A stretch of DNA of 64,000 nt from Elymus sibiricus (Eukaryota > Streptophyta > Magnoliopsida > Poales > Poaceae), in contig CM077673.1 of NCBI GenBank assembly GCA_039707655.1, positions 271,579,288 to 271,643,287 on the forward strand. The letters are read 5' to 3'. This document shows, piece by piece, positions 1 through 11,061 of the stretch. A model generated the notes under the pieces. The model was not told the origin of the DNA. It ran no database searches and was given only the letters and a program-made list of their open reading frames with translations. The number at the start of each line of letters is the position of its first letter. The stretch's first letter is position 1. Both the position numbers and the translations under genes were made by a program.

Positions 1-1231
1 TCGGGAAAATGCTGATATGTTCGCCTGGACACCATCAGACATGCCCGATGTGTCGAGGGAGGTGATCGAGCACCACTTAGCCGTGTATCCAAATGCAGGT
101 CCCGTGAAGCAAAAAAGCACGGCGCCAGGCACGAGAAAAGCAAGAGTTCATCATTCGAGCGACAAAGAAGCTCCACAAGGCGGGCTTCATCCACGAGGTG
201 ATCCACCCCGAGTGGGTCCCCAACCCCGTCGTGGTTGAGAAACACAGCGGAGAAGGGCGGATGTGCATCGACTCCACCGATCTCAACAAGGCCTGCCACA
301 AGGATCATTTCCCACTGCCCTGCATCGACCAGATCGTGGAATCCACCACTGGGTGTGATCTATTGTGCTTCCTGGACGCCTCGTTAGGCTACCACCAAAT
401 CAAGATGGCGAGACAAGACAAAGAGAAAAATGCCTTCCTCACCCCATGCGTGTGTACTACTACGTGCGACTGCCCTTCGGCCTGAAGAGTGGAGGAGCCA
501 CTTTCCAAAGGATGATGCACATCGGCCTTGGACCCCAGATGGGCAGGAACGCGGACGCCTACGTGGACGACATCGTCATCAAGATCCGCGAAGCAAACTC
601 CCTCATCAAGGACCTCGAGGAGACATTTGCCAACCTACGCAAGATCAGCCTCAAGCTCAAGCCCGCCAAGTGCATCTTTGGAGTCCCTTCCGGCAAGCTG
701 CTTGGCTTCTTGGTCTCCCACCATGGCATCGAGGCCAACCCCGAGAAGATCAAGGCCATCGAGCAGATGCGTCCTCCCCGCAATCTCAAGGAAATGCAGA
801 AGCTAACAGGATGTGTGGCCTCACTTGGTCGGTTCATCTCCAAGTTCGGTGAGAGGGCCTTGCCTTTCTTCAAGCTCCTGAAGAGAACATGCCCCTTCAA
901 GTGAACTCCTGAAGCCCATGCATCCTTCGAGTACCTCAAGAAGTACTTGACGAGCCCTCACGTCATGGTTTCCTCGTGACCTCGTGAGCCTCTACGCTTA
1001 TACTTGGCAGACACGCTCCAGACGGCCAGTGCGGCCCTGGTGGTAGAACAAGAGGAGCAAGTCCCTGTCAAGAAGAAGCCACTGCCTGAGGTTGAGCCAA
1101 TGCCTATTGAGGCCACTACTCTGGCACCTGCTGAGGAACCCCGGGAAGCCACCTGACGGAGCCCCTGAAGATCAAGTCATGGCTCTCACGACTTGACGCC
1201 TCATCGAGCATCTAGTCTACTTCGTGAGTAC
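1..1231 (+). pseudogene. Ty3/Gypsy reverse transcriptase-RNase H remnant
   Basis: This is part of a Gypsy polyprotein that would copy element RNA into DNA. Reading across frames shows the linker before RT (FAWTPSDMP, then VIEHHL and PVKQK), the RT core (LNKA, FLDASLGYHQIKM, LPFGLKSGGATFQR) and the catalytic motif AYVDD near 560. It continues through the RT thumb (EKIKAIEQM, LGRFISKFGERALP) into the RNase H start (AALVVEQEE) and the LIEHLVYFVST segment. Frameshifts near 110-200 and 450-480 and stops at about 902, 977 and 1155 make it dead. It enters from outside the window and stops in mid-domain at 1231, where the LTR of element A begins, so it is the host of the nested block. Seen: motifs and breaks. 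Inferred: the remainder lies outside the window. Confidence 0.88.
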
Positions 1232-1586
1232 TGACGGATTCGGGGCTCCGCAGACCCAAAAATGTTCGAACACTGGGGTGCGCTCGCTCTTCTACCCTAC
1301 GCTACGTCGCAACGTCACGGCGACACTCTGGTGGCGCACACTATGGAGGACGAACAAGGCACGGTTAATTTAGCCAGGTTCGGGCCACCTTGCGGTGTAA
1401 TACCCTACTCCTGCTTGGTGGATTACTTGGGGTGGAAGATGAGTACAAGGCGACTTCTTGCACGTGGGAAAAGCCTCTATCCTCTAAAGTGGATAGCTCC
1501 CTCCTTATATCGGCCCCGGTCCTCTTCCCCCGAAAAATATCTGGCGGGAAGGGTTGCCACAACGGCCGTTTTTGAAAGGGGACAGG
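1232..1586 (-). mobile_element. LTR of element A, first piece (3' LTR, minus orientation)
   Basis: On the minus strand this is the downstream end of an LTR; on the plus strand it opens with TGACGGATTCGGGGCTCCGC. It aligns in reverse complement with about 24790-25153, the LTR of A2: shared blocks include CTCCGCA, the GGTTCGGGCC region and the CGGCCGTT block. A TATA-like ATATAAGG lies near 1505 on the minus strand. The LTR is interrupted at 1586 by element B and resumes at 11536. The five bases to its left are AGTAC; the matching right-hand duplication is not in the window. The two A-type LTRs are clearly related but well diverged. Confidence 0.75.
1582..1586. repeat. Target site duplication ACAGG (left) of element B
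   Basis: ACAGG directly precedes the TGTCGG terminus of B and recurs directly after the far LTR terminus CTCA at 11531-11535. Removing B and one copy joins the two halves of A's LTR. Confidence 0.85.
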
Positions 1587-2032
1587 TGTCGGTGTCAAAA
1601 CCGGCGGATCTCGGGTAGGGGGTCCCGAGCTGTGAGACTAGGATCGATGGTAACAAGAGACGAAGGGGACAAGGTTTTACCCAGGTTCGGGCCCTCCTAT
1701 GGAGGTAATACCCTACGTCCTGCCTGATTATATTGATAGAATGAGTTCTCTTTACCTAAAACCCTAGATGAGTTCTCTTTCCCTACAACCTAAAACCCTC
1801 TGGCTTATATAGATGCCGGGGGTACCTAGGGTTTACACATGGTCGGTTACACGTCGAAGGGATAAACATGCCTATTCACTACATAAACGTGGAGGACAAG
1901 CCATGATTCTAGAAGCTTCCGTCCCGGAGTCAAGGTCTTCGATCCATCCAGTGTCCGGCAAATGGCCCATATAGTCCGGCCCATAAGGAATAGGTCGGCC
2001 TCCCGAGGACCCCTTAAACCAGGACTCCCTCA
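1587..2032 (-). mobile_element. 3' LTR of element B
   Basis: 446 bp, bounded by TGTCGG and CCCTCA on the plus strand. It carries the reverse complement of a TATA box (CTATATAAGCC on the minus strand, near 1803-1815). Compared with the LTR at 11062-11530, about 35 bp near 1730-1760 are replaced by a local repeat of ATGAGTTCTCTTT. Confidence 0.88.
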
Positions 2033-2050
2033 GTAGCCCCCGAACTAGCC
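2033..2050 (-). promoter_or_regulatory. Polypurine tract of element B
   Basis: On the minus strand the sequence CTAGTTCGGGGGCTAC abuts the 3' LTR. This is the usual place and composition for the plus-strand DNA primer. The same sequence abuts the LTR of the second copy at 59733. Confidence 0.7.
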
Positions 2051-2476
2051 TCCAACGCCAATGGTCCTAGCTTCAGCTGCTTCATGTGATCAAAGTCTTT
2101 GGCTTGCGAGGCAAGTTCCTTCCTCCGAATAGTGATCGGCCGAGATAGTTCGGCCTCTGACGACGTGTAGTTTGTTCTGATCATAGATCGTCCGAACATC
2201 AGGAATAATTCGGCCTTGAAAGCCAAACGTCAGGGAGTCAATAGTGCTCTCTGACAACCTTACAGATGAAAGGTCACGACCCACCACGACCATCAGACCA
2301 GTCGTAAAGACTCGATTCGTGGTTCGAGGCCGTTTTCATCAGCGCGATCCAGCAATGCCCAGATCGTGCCCCGTTTTACACGGGATATGTTTCATCATGC
2401 GCGTATAACGGCACACATGTCTCGAGAAGCGGAGGGATTCACGGCGCAGTGAAGGGAGGCTAAACGGCAACAAGCC

Positions 2477-2488
2477 CAATAAAAGGGG
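2477..2488 (+). promoter_or_regulatory. TATA-like box of B's antisense gene
   Basis: CCAATAAAAGGGG lies about 120 bp before the ATG at 2603. The second copy has CCATAAAAAGGG at the same distance (60183), so the box and its spacing are conserved. A pyrimidine-rich CACTTCCCATTCGCACCCC stretch about 30 bp downstream suits a start site. Confidence 0.55.
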
Positions 2489-2602
2489 AAGAAAACCCCA
2501 AGGCTTATCCGCACTTCCCATTCGCACCCCTGCTTCCCCAATCTACTGAGCCTCCAGAGCCCAGATCTAGGTTTTCCACCAATTCCTCCTCCGAGCTCAG
2601 CC

Positions 2603-5600
2603 ATGGCCGGCTCAGGCTCTAGCGGCAAGTGGGAGGCTTGCTCAGTCACAGACCAGGACATCCGGGACCTCAAGGAGGCCGGGTACTTCCCTGCCAACAT
2701 ATTCCACCACGCCGTAGAGGAGGGCCAAGTGATCCCCACCCCCAAACCAGGCGAGACAGTTGTCTTCATCCCTCATTTCATCCGAGGGCAGAGCTTCCCG
2801 CTCCACCCCTTCGTGAGGGGCCTCATGTTCTTCTAGGGCCTCGACTTCCACGACCTCCCGCCGAACTCTTTCATGCATATATCGGCCTTCATCATCGTCT
2901 GCGAGGCTTTCTTGCGAGTCGAACCACACTTCGGATTGTGGCTCAAGATCTTCAACATTAAGCCAAAGTGTGTCGCCGGCGCACATGCGGACTACGGTGG
3001 GGCGGTCATCGGCAAGCTCCCACATGCGGTATGGCCATCCGGCACCTTCATCGACACCATCAAGACTTGGCAAAAAGAGTGGTTTTACATCACCGAGCCA
3101 AGGGAGGAGGGCGGAACTGTTCCTGCCGAATTCAGGTCCGGCCCCCCGGCCAGATTGACCTCATGGGTCCGAAAGGACCTCGACTGGGGGTCGGATACAG
3201 AGTTGGATGACCTACAGAGGGGCATCGCCTCCATGATCAAGGAGGGAGTCGGGCTGACCAACGTGGTCCAGGTTATGCTTCGGCAGCGCATCCTCCCCTG
3301 CCAGCGCCGGAGCTCTCCCATGTGGAATTATCGGGCTGACGACGATCCTACGATTCGTCAACTCTTCCGCACCACACGGGAGAAGCTGTGGAAGGCGCTG
3401 TTCAAGGCGCAGGAGAACTGGCCGGCCAAGAAGGAGGACCAGGGCTTACGTGCCGATAAGCTCCCTTCCGAGGTATGATATAGTTCTATTAGATCGGCTC
3501 TTATCTTCCCGAAGACAATCTAAGCGCTTCTCAATCACTTCCGCAGGTATGGTTGAGCAAGGCCACGGGCATCAAGTGTCCGACTCCACAGCCCGAAGAC
3601 ACTAGGTCTCCGCTGCTGTTGGAGATGCTCGTCGTGGCGCCTTACAAGGCGCCGGAGAAGAAGGAGAAGAAGAAACCAGGCCGAGCAGGCCTGCGCCTCA
3701 GGGACCAGCCGGAGGCTGTGTCCGAAGAAACCCATGCCTCCTCGAATCAAGAGGAGGAGCATGAGGGTGAGGGTGAGGGCGAGGGCGGAGGCGATTCCCC
3801 CCTCGCATGAAAGAGGGCGGCGTCATCGGACGCCACAGAGGACATACCTCCCCCCGCCCCGAAGAAAGCGCGCCGGACACAGGTGGTCCTATCCGATGAC
3901 AGTTCAGATTCGGACACCGAGTCCGATGAGTTCGAGAGGGTTCCGCGAAGGAACCTCTGGGTCAAGCCCCCAGCTCGAAGGTAAAGATCCGAAGACTTCG
4001 TGAGCTGTTAGCACTCAGTTGTGAATAAGATTAACATGTGAGTGCCTTATTGACTTGCAGCCCACCGTGAGTTCTCCCCACCGATAAAGTTTCGGACGGG
4101 GAGACCCTGCCCGCCGAGCTAGCGGAGAGCGGGACCGCGTCGCACCCCTCTCCTCCGGGCGCCGCGAAGGATGCCTCGGAGGTGTCCTCCCAACAGGCTC
4201 CTTTGGAGCCGGACACTGGAGGTGGGGGCGATGACGTCATGGTCGAGGCTAACACCTCGGCCGCCGAAGACCCGGGGGAGAAACCCCTCCCGGATACTGA
4301 GGAGACCGGACGAGGAGATGTCCAGTCACCTCCAAGGCCGTCTCTGGAGCGCACCGTGCCTCCGGAGGCACCAGTTCAATCCCCGGTCAGAGATCGGGTC
4401 AACCGATCCCTACCGGCGCCACCGATCGATGGGTGGCCAGCTATGGGTGAGGCCCTATCCAGCGCCTCCCTCTCCGAGGGGCACCGCACCCTTATGGGTT
4501 TGGTATTGCAGAGCATTCAGTCCGTGGACAGCGGACTGAAGGAGGCCTTCAACGGTCTCCTGACGGGCTTTCAGGTGAGCCACGTAATGCTCTGTTCTTT
4601 GAAATATTAGTTTCTTTGAGTTATGATTATATACACGGCAGCCCCCGAGCCCTAGGTAAGTTTGGAAAATTTTACCTGGGGGTCAAGCAGAGATCATTAT
4701 CCGAACTATGTATAAAACAGTATTTGTTCGGGACGGTCTAACAGTCTTTAGGGGGACCGGACATAGGATCATATTTATGATAGTTCGGAAGTTGTGAACC
4801 CGTGTAATTTGATATAGTTGTTTTTGTGTTTTACATGCTTCGTCGACGGCGGCGGCTTCTAATACTGCCGAGATGGACGCGCTAAGTCGGAAGCTCAAAT
4901 GCTCCGAAGACGAGCTTGACGCTCTGAACAAGAGATTCGACGAGGCGCAAGATAAGCCGAATTAGAGTATTCAAAACTCTTCATTACAGTACTGACAACG
5001 CAGTATTTTTGATATGTTGGATACTTGCGCAGCCTCGGCAAAGGAGATTGAGAAGCTCAAGACCGAGCTTGAGAAGGCGAAGCAGGAGGCTTCGGTTGAG
5101 AGGGCGGCTGCCAAAGAAGCGGCTACCGTGCTATCCACCCTGAGAGCCACCAGCGACAAGCATGAGGCTCGGGTGGAAGAAATCCAACAAGAGCTCAAGG
5201 ACGCAGGCCAAAAGTGCGAGGACCTTGAGCGGAAAAGCAAGGAATAGGCCGCTGAACTATCCACCCTGAAAACCGATCACCAAAAGGAGCGGGTGGATAT
5301 GCGGTCCTATGAAGAGGAAGTCGGCCAGGCCAAGGCTATCATGGATGGTAAGCCGTATTTACCGTAGTGTATCTTCGGGGATAGCAAGTTCAAAGTGCTC
5401 ACCCAAGTATGGTGTTCCTTAGGCGCCTGCTCGGACCTCCAGAAGAGCGCTGCGGACGCAAACCAATTTTATGCTTCGCGGGGAGAAGGAGATGAAGCTC
5501 GGCTGTTTTGGGCGCAATTCGAAGCCCCCGGGCGCTCTCCTCTCCTTGTAGAGCAGCTGAAGCAGCTGATGGAGTTGCACGGGATGGCGGAGACGGCCAT

Positions 5601-5907
5601 GAAGGATCTTTGCATCCGGCTATGGCCCAACGAGCCGTTGCCGGACAGCTACTTCGGCCTGGTGCAGAAGATGAGCGACGCCTCGCCCCGGATCGACGTG
5701 CTAAGGCGATCATCCTGTATCGAGGGAGCTTGAATGAGCTTTGCGAAGGCCAAGGTGCACTGGCCGGGGCTGGATCCGATGAAGATAGCCACCGCCCCTC
5801 CGCCTCCTGGAAAAGAGCATAGGCGCCCCGTGTTGTACTTCTCCGGCGTAATGGAGGGTGCTCGGGCAATAGAGGCACAATGTTCGAGAGAAAACGTGTA
5901 TGAGTAA
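2603..5907 (+). pseudogene. Antisense extra gene of element B (Transposase_28-like, spliced, decayed)
   Basis: Its function is unknown. It lies on the strand opposite to gag. The N-terminus (MAGSGSSGKWEA, then FHDLPPNSFMHISAF and CEAFLRVEPHFGLWLKIFN) matches the plant family Pfam calls 'putative gypsy type transposon' (Transposase_28). The middle is acidic and low in complexity. The C-terminus has a coiled coil (about 5033-5250, EKLKTELEKAKQEA) and a conserved tail ending CSRENVYE-stop. Comparison with 60308-63631 gives five exons: about 2603-3472, 3547-3980, 4061-4574, 4837-4951 and 5033-5907. Introns 1 and 2 keep GT-AG. The intron 3 acceptor is AT instead of AG, and the intron 4 donor is AT instead of GT. 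A TAG at about 2834 and stops in exon 5 disable it. The ATG has the Kozak-like CCATGG context. Confidence 0.75.
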
Positions 5908-7055
5908 AGGCGTTGTAATATGTCCGAAGACTCTTGAACGCGTTTATATTTAAGGTGCATGGTTTATCATGTCTTTTATGTTTTGCATCCTTTATAAGTC
6001 CTGTGTGGCCGTTAAAACTGAAAGCGGCGAGTCGTCGGCTTCAGTCCCCATGTAGATACTACGCGGGGTGTCTTTGCCAACGCACTGTGACCCTTAGCCA
6101 AACTATCGGTACCCGAAGGCGGTAGTGTGGGGCGGACAAGGCAATCGGGACCATAATGCTTTATTGCTTTCACTTAGCCATAGGGGCGCGAGAAAGGAGT
6201 GCGGGGGCTGATGACTAGCCCCTAGGGGTTTGTGATGTTTGGATGAACCGTGGCCAAAGCCTATATCACATGGTTTGTACTAATACCAAACCCATCGTAT
6301 GACACGGAATAACCTCTGACGAGATTTAATCAAGCACGGATTCGCAGACCAGTTCTCGCATACCATGACAGTCAGTTTTCGGCTTTCTCCGCTGAGGTGC
6401 TTGACCAGGCAAGCCGGAAGCACAATCGCAGCGGTTGTCCCTTTGCCCTTTTAGCCGAACGAGCGAAACATAAAGGGGTAAGCAGAGGAGCCGGGCAACC
6501 CAACTATTGACCCAAGACATAGTTCGGAACCAATGCATATAAAGCAGAACTCCAAGACGCCGAACACGAAATCAGTTGTGCCGAGGGCGATTTTTTAAGG
6601 TCGAGCCCCCAGTCTGTTAGCCGGTTGCATCGTAAAGTATACCGAACAGGTTCGCAAGAAGAGAGGGAAAATAGAGAGTGCACTAAAAATAGCGAAACGA
6701 TCATGCAAGATACATCTGTATTTTACTCATCAACTCTTATTATTTGAATTGCCGATACAACTGTTTACAGGTATTAATAATGAAATATAAACCTTACAGG
6801 AGGGGTTGTACCAAGGGTCTTCGGTAGGTGACCTGACGTCGTCGATGTGCCCTGTCGCTTGTCCGCTCCTGCGTCTCCCAAAGGGTTGTATGCCGTGTTG
6901 GGTGTAATGTTCGGCGAGCGGACTTTGGGGAAAAAGTCTTGAGAAGTCGCCGAAATGTGAATGAGCTTTACGCCGTAGCAGGTACTTTATGATACCTGTA
7001 GTGTGTCCGAAGACATTTTGGTGGTGATAGTTCGGTCCAGCCGAACACTTACCAT
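5908..7055. other. Conserved non-coding spacer of family B
   Basis: No credible ORF is seen. The part from about 5935 to 6285 is repeated closely at 63650-64000, including TAGATACTACGCGGGGTGTC and GGCAATCGG. It would be the 3' region of the antisense gene and the 3' region of the gag-protease transcript on the other strand. The rest to 7055 is unassigned. Confidence 0.5.
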
Positions 7056-8009
7056 TTAATAATTTTTCCCCACCGCTGCCCATGGAATTTTAAGCGCGAA
7101 GTTGTGCCTCCTCGGCACGTACTTTGCCGGTGCTAGGGCTGTGCGATGGGGGGCAAATCCATATTTATGGGGAGAAGAAGGTTCTGGTACTTCGGGTTGA
7201 GCCCGAGCTTGCTTCCCAGCCTTGGGTGCCTTTACGGCGGATGTCGGTACTTGCCGATCATCAGTGTAATGGAATTCGGCCGCCAGGGCCAACGCATGTT
7301 CCTCAGTTCGGAGGGAGCGCTCTGTGTTGCCATTGACAGTAATGACCCCCCTGGGGCCGGGCATCTTGAGCTTGAGGTATGCGTAGTGCGGGACGGCGCT
7401 AAAGCGAGCGAACACTGTACGGCCGAGCAGGGCGTGATAGCCGCTGCGGAAAGGTACGATGTCGAAGATCAAGTCTTCGCTTCGAAAGTTATCGGGTGAG
7501 CCGAATACTACCTCCAGGCTTACAGAGCCCGTGCACCGGGCTTCAACGCCTGGGATTACTCCTTTAAAGGTAGTGTTGCTAGGCTTGATCCTTGACGGAT
7601 CTATGCCCATCTTTTTCACTGTATCTGAGTAAATCAGATTGAGGCTACTTCCTCCATCCATTAGGACTTTAGTGAGGTGGCACCCATCTATGATCGGGTC
7701 TAGGACGAGTGCGGCCGAACCCCCATGACGGATACTGGTCGGATGGTCACGTCGATTGAAGGTGATCGGGTATGCCGACCATGGGTTATACTTCGGGGCT
7801 ACAGGCTCTATGGCGTAGACGTCTCGAAGGGCGCGCTTCCTCTCCTTTTTGGGTATATGGGTGGCGTATATCATGTTTACTGTTTTTACCTCTGGAGGAA
7901 ATTTCTTTTGTCCGCCACCGATCGGAGCACGGGGTTCATCCTCGTCCTCGCTGTGTGTCTCTTGCCTTGGTCCTCGGATGCGAGCTTGCCGGCCTGTTTG
8001 AAGACCCAA
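7056..8009 (-). pseudogene. Aspartic protease domain of element B
   Basis: The retroviral-type protease would cut the gag polyprotein. The active-site region reads LMDGGSSLNLIYSDT, where DGG replaces the animal DTG, as is common in this plant Gypsy group. Further support comes from YHALLGRTVFARF and LKLKMPGPRGVITV. It lies in a different frame from gag: the frames separate near 7960-7975 (KRHTART in the gag frame, RQETHSEDEDEP in the protease frame). I read this as a small indel, though a programmed shift cannot be excluded. The frame ends at 7056 with no RT after it, so the polyprotein stops after protease. Confidence 0.8.
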
Positions 8010-10279
8010 CAGTTACGGTTGGTGTGATTAGCGGGCTTCTCTTGAGTGCCGTGGATCTGGCAAGGCCTCTCCAGGATCTTGTCCAGCGGGGTGGATCCGT
8101 CGTGTTTGCCTTTAGGAGGCTTCTTCCGCTGCCCAGGTCGGGAATTGCGGAAGCCGGCGTTAACAGACGTGTCATCGGCGTCACAATTATTGTGCCGGCG
8201 CTTGTTCTTGTTGCGCTTCGGTTTCCCGTTTCCGTCCCGAACTTCAAAGGTTCCAGGGTCTTCGGGGTTGTGACTACGTCTTGTGAGCCAGTTATCTTCG
8301 CCCGCGCAAAAGCGAGTCATGAGTGCTGTGAGAGCGGACATTGTCCTTGGTTTATCCTGGCCGAGCTGACGAGCCAACCACTCATCCCGAATATTGTGCC
8401 TAAAAGAGGCTATTGCTTCAGCGTCTGGGCAGTCAACTATCTGGTTTTTCTTGGTCAAAAACCGATTCCAGAATAGCCCCGCGGATTCTCCTGGCTTCTG
8501 GATGACATTGCTGAAGTCGGACGAGTCCGGCGGCCGAACATAAGTGCCCTGGAAGTTAGATCGGAATGCGTCTTCCAGGTCCTCCCAACACCCAGTGGAG
8601 TTTTCGGGGAGGCTATTTAACCAGTGCCGAGCTGGTCCCTTGAGCTTCAGGTGTAAGTACCTGATGGTGTGGAGGTCATCTCCTCGCGCCATGTGGATGT
8701 GGAGGAGGAAATCCTCGATCCATACGGTTGGGTCAGTTGTCCCATCGTATTGCTCTATGTTTACGGGTTTAAACCCTTCCGGGAACTGATGCCGCATCAC
8801 CTCGTCCGTAAAACACAGTGGGTGAGCAGTGCCTCTAACCCGAGCTATGTCGCGCCGGTGATCGGCGTCTGTCCTAGCTCGGTTTCGTTCCCGACCATCA
8901 TTGTTGCGGTCGAACCAAGGCCGGTACCCTTCCCGTCTATCGGGTGAGTATCCTCTGGATCTGTAGATGGATCGCGTACGACCTGCTCTATAGTCCAGGT
9001 CGTGTCGTAGGTCGAACCTGTCATCGGGCTCTAGTGGCTCTTTTCCCCGTCGACGAGGTATCGTCGGCCTATAGCCGGTATCATCAGCCGTCCTGTCTCG
9101 TCCTCGAGGAGGGCGGTCTGGCTTGTCGTATGGGGTATGTTTAGGGGACGGCGTATCCGTGAGCTCGTCGTCGAATTGTGGCAGCAGCCTTCTGCGTGGA
9201 TAACTCTTAGGCTGGTCCGACAGACCGGTACCGTATCCCTCCTCAGTAGAGAGGACTCTCGTCCATCGATCGTTGAGGTTGTCTTGTTCGGCCTTAAGCT
9301 GCCGTTCTTTTGCTTTCAGGTTGCGGGCCGTGGCTATAAGCTGTTGCCTGAACAGTTCCTGGTCTGCAGGATTATCGGGGATGGAAAAGTCATCGGCTTC
9401 CGCATTGTCCTCCCCCTCGATAGAGCGGAGGTAATCATCGTCCTCGGGATCATCTAGATCGTCGGGGTCACGCCGGTCTTCCGGCCTCTCCTGACCCTCT
9501 ATCGGGTGTTCGGGTATTTCGGGATCGCCGAGGTCTTCCGTGGTGTTTCCGTCCCCGGTGCCATTGGTAGCTTTTCTTCCCTTTTTTCCTTTTGACCGTT
9601 TATGCGGCTTTCGGCGTCTTGACGGCGCTTCATCCGATTTGTCGCCATCGTTTTTCGGAGTGTCCACCATGTAGACGTCGTAAGTGGAGGTGGCAGTCCA
9701 CCATCCGGTGTTAACGGGGGTGAGTGCGCGATCCTCCTCATCCATGTAATCTGCTTCCTCAGCAGCATAGTCCAACATGTCGGTTAAATCATCGACAGTG
9801 GCTACCAAGTGGGTGGTGGGTGGGACAAAAAAATCGTCCTGACCTGCCTTGAGCCCGATCTGAGCACAGATCGGGGTTGGGTCGTCGGTAATCTTCATCG
9901 ACGAGATCCGATCTAGGGCCTCGTTGAGTATTGAGAGCTCGATCGGGTCGACATGCTCAGAGCTTCCGGAGTTAACCTCCGATGCGTCCGCGCAGGGAGA
10001 GTGTTCGGCAAGAACAGATGTCCGGACATCTAGCACTATGACCGGATCCGGACTAAGAGGCGGGCCCTCGCCAGGGTAGATCCCGTGGGCGGGGCCGAAG
10101 GATGGATCTGAGGCTAAAGCCTCAGAGTCTTCTGGCATAGCAGGCGAGACTGCGAGCCCGGTTAGCAATAGATCTCCCCGAGAATCTGCGGAGAACTCTA
10201 AGTTCCCGAATCTGACCTCTTGATCAGGGGCGAAACTTCCGACGCGGCCCAGATGGCCGGTCGGGTCGGCGTGCAGCAC
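7886..10279 (-). CDS. Gag polyprotein of element B (797 codons, open)
   Basis: The structural protein would form the virus-like particle in the cytoplasm. The core gag domain is near residues 490-640: DPTVWIEDFLLHIHMARGDD, LKGPARHWLNSLP, CWEDLEDAFRSNFQGTY, FSNVIQKPGESAGLFWNRF. A basic tail (KPKRNKNKRRHNN) and a histidine-cysteine-rich PCQIHGTQEKPANHTNRNC segment follow. About 480 residues precede the core: an acidic stretch (DPDDLDDPEDDD), a helix rich in K/E/Q (AKERQLKAEQDNLNDR) and an Arg-rich linker. The frame is unbroken from the ATG at 10279, about 125 bases inside the 5' LTR. It is unusually well kept beside its broken neighbours. Later residues from about 7970 down are probably out of the original frame. 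Confidence 0.82.
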   Translation of the reverse strand: MLHADPTGHLGRVGSFAPDQEVRFGNLEFSADSRGDLLLTGLAVSPAMPEDSEALASDPSFGPAHGIYPGEGPPLSPDPVIVLDVRTSVLAEHSPCADASEVNSGSSEHVDPIELSILNEALDRISSMKITDDPTPICAQIGLKAGQDDFFVPPTTHLVATVDDLTDMLDYAAEEADYMDEEDRALTPVNTGWWTATSTYDVYMVDTPKNDGDKSDEAPSRRRKPHKRSKGKKGRKATNGTGDGNTTEDLGDPEIPEHPIEGQERPEDRRDPDDLDDPEDDDYLRSIEGEDNAEADDFSIPDNPADQELFRQQLIATARNLKAKERQLKAEQDNLNDRWTRVLSTEEGYGTGLSDQPKSYPRRRLLPQFDDELTDTPSPKHTPYDKPDRPPRGRDRTADDTGYRPTIPRRRGKEPLEPDDRFDLRHDLDYRAGRTRSIYRSRGYSPDRREGYRPWFDRNNDGRERNRARTDADHRRDIARVRGTAHPLCFTDEVMRHQFPEGFKPVNIEQYDGTTDPTVWIEDFLLHIHMARGDDLHTIRYLHLKLKGPARHWLNSLPENSTGCWEDLEDAFRSNFQGTYVRPPDSSDFSNVIQKPGESAGLFWNRFLTKKNQIVDCPDAEAIASFRHNIRDEWLARQLGQDKPRTMSALTALMTRFCAGEDNWLTRRSHNPEDPGTFEVRDGNGKPKRNKNKRRHNNCDADDTSVNAGFRNSRPGQRKKPPKGKHDGSTPLDKILERPCQIHGTQEKPANHTNRNCWVFKQAGKLASEDQGKRHTARTRMNPVLRSVADKRNFLQR

Positions 10280-10383
10280 AATGCTACCGAAGCGAAGATC
10301 TGTCCGGGGACAAAAGTTCCCGGGTTACGGACCTCTTCGTTGATGACAAGGCGAGCCATCGATTCCTTTTGGTGATCACAGCG

Positions 10384-10405
10384 GAACTCTCAATGAAAGC
10401 ACCAA
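10384..10405 (-). promoter_or_regulatory. Primer-binding-site region of element B
   Basis: On the minus strand TTGGTGCTTTCATTGAGAG directly follows the LTR end CCGACA. The TGG start fits the CCA end of a tRNA. It is not the initiator-Met type and I cannot name the tRNA. Confidence 0.55.
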
Positions 10406-10560
10406 TGTCGGGGTCAAAACCGGCGGATCTCGGGTAGGGGGTCCCGAGCTGTGAGACTAGGATCGATGGTAACAAGAGACGAAGGGGACAAGGTTTTACC
10501 CAGGTTCGGTCCCTCCTATGGAGGTAATACCCTACGTCCTGCTTGATTATATTGACAGTA
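10406..10560 (-). mobile_element. Truncated 5' LTR of element B
   Basis: It matches the first about 150 bp (plus-strand order) of the other B LTRs and ends abruptly after TTATATTGACAGTA. The next sequence is the duplicated flank. Confidence 0.85.
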
Positions 10561-10571
10561 CTCCGGTCTGT

Positions 10572-11061
10572 CCAATGCCTATTGAAGCCACTACTCCGGC
10601 ACCTACTGAGGAACCCCGGGAAGCCACCTGACGGAGCCCCTGAAGATCAAGTCATGGCTCTCACGACTTCACGCCTCATCGAGCATCTAGTCTACTTCGT
10701 GAGTACTGTTGGATTCAGGGCTCCGCAGGCCCAAAAAGGTTCGAACACTGGGGTGCGCTCGCTCTTCTACCCTACGCTACGTCACAATGTCACGGCGATG
10801 CTCCAGTGGCGCACACTATGGAGGACGAACAAGTCACGGTTAGTTTAGCCAGGTTCGGGCCACCTTGCGGTGTAATACCCTACTCCTGCTTGGTGGATTA
10901 CTTGGGGTGGAAGATGAGTGCAAGGCGAGTTCTTGCATGTGGGAAAAGCCTCTATCCTCTATAGTGGCTAGCTCCCTCCTTATATCGGCCCCGGTCCTCT
11001 TCAACCGAAAAATATCTGGTGGGAAGGGTTGCCACAACGGCCGTTTTTGAAAGGGGACAGG
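10572..11061 (+). repeat. Right copy of the 490-bp duplicated flank
   Basis: This is a copy of 1097-1586, including the RNase H segment RLIEHLVYFVST and the start of A's LTR (TGTTGGATTC at 10707). It ends in ACAGG and is followed by a complete B LTR. Confidence 0.85.

Larger units (their letters stand above)
1097..1586 (+). repeat. Left copy of a 490-bp duplicated segment
   Basis: This segment (the end of the RNase H remnant plus the first 355 bp of A's LTR) occurs again at 10572-11061 with about 5% mismatches by eye. Both copies are followed at once by an LTR of element B and both end in ACAGG. It is therefore a copy of the insertion-site flank, not a part of B. Confidence 0.85.

Noticed and set aside
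7772..8476. Plus-strand ORF of 234 codons
   Set aside because: It is the mirror of the gag/protease coding strand of element B and has no recognisable domain.
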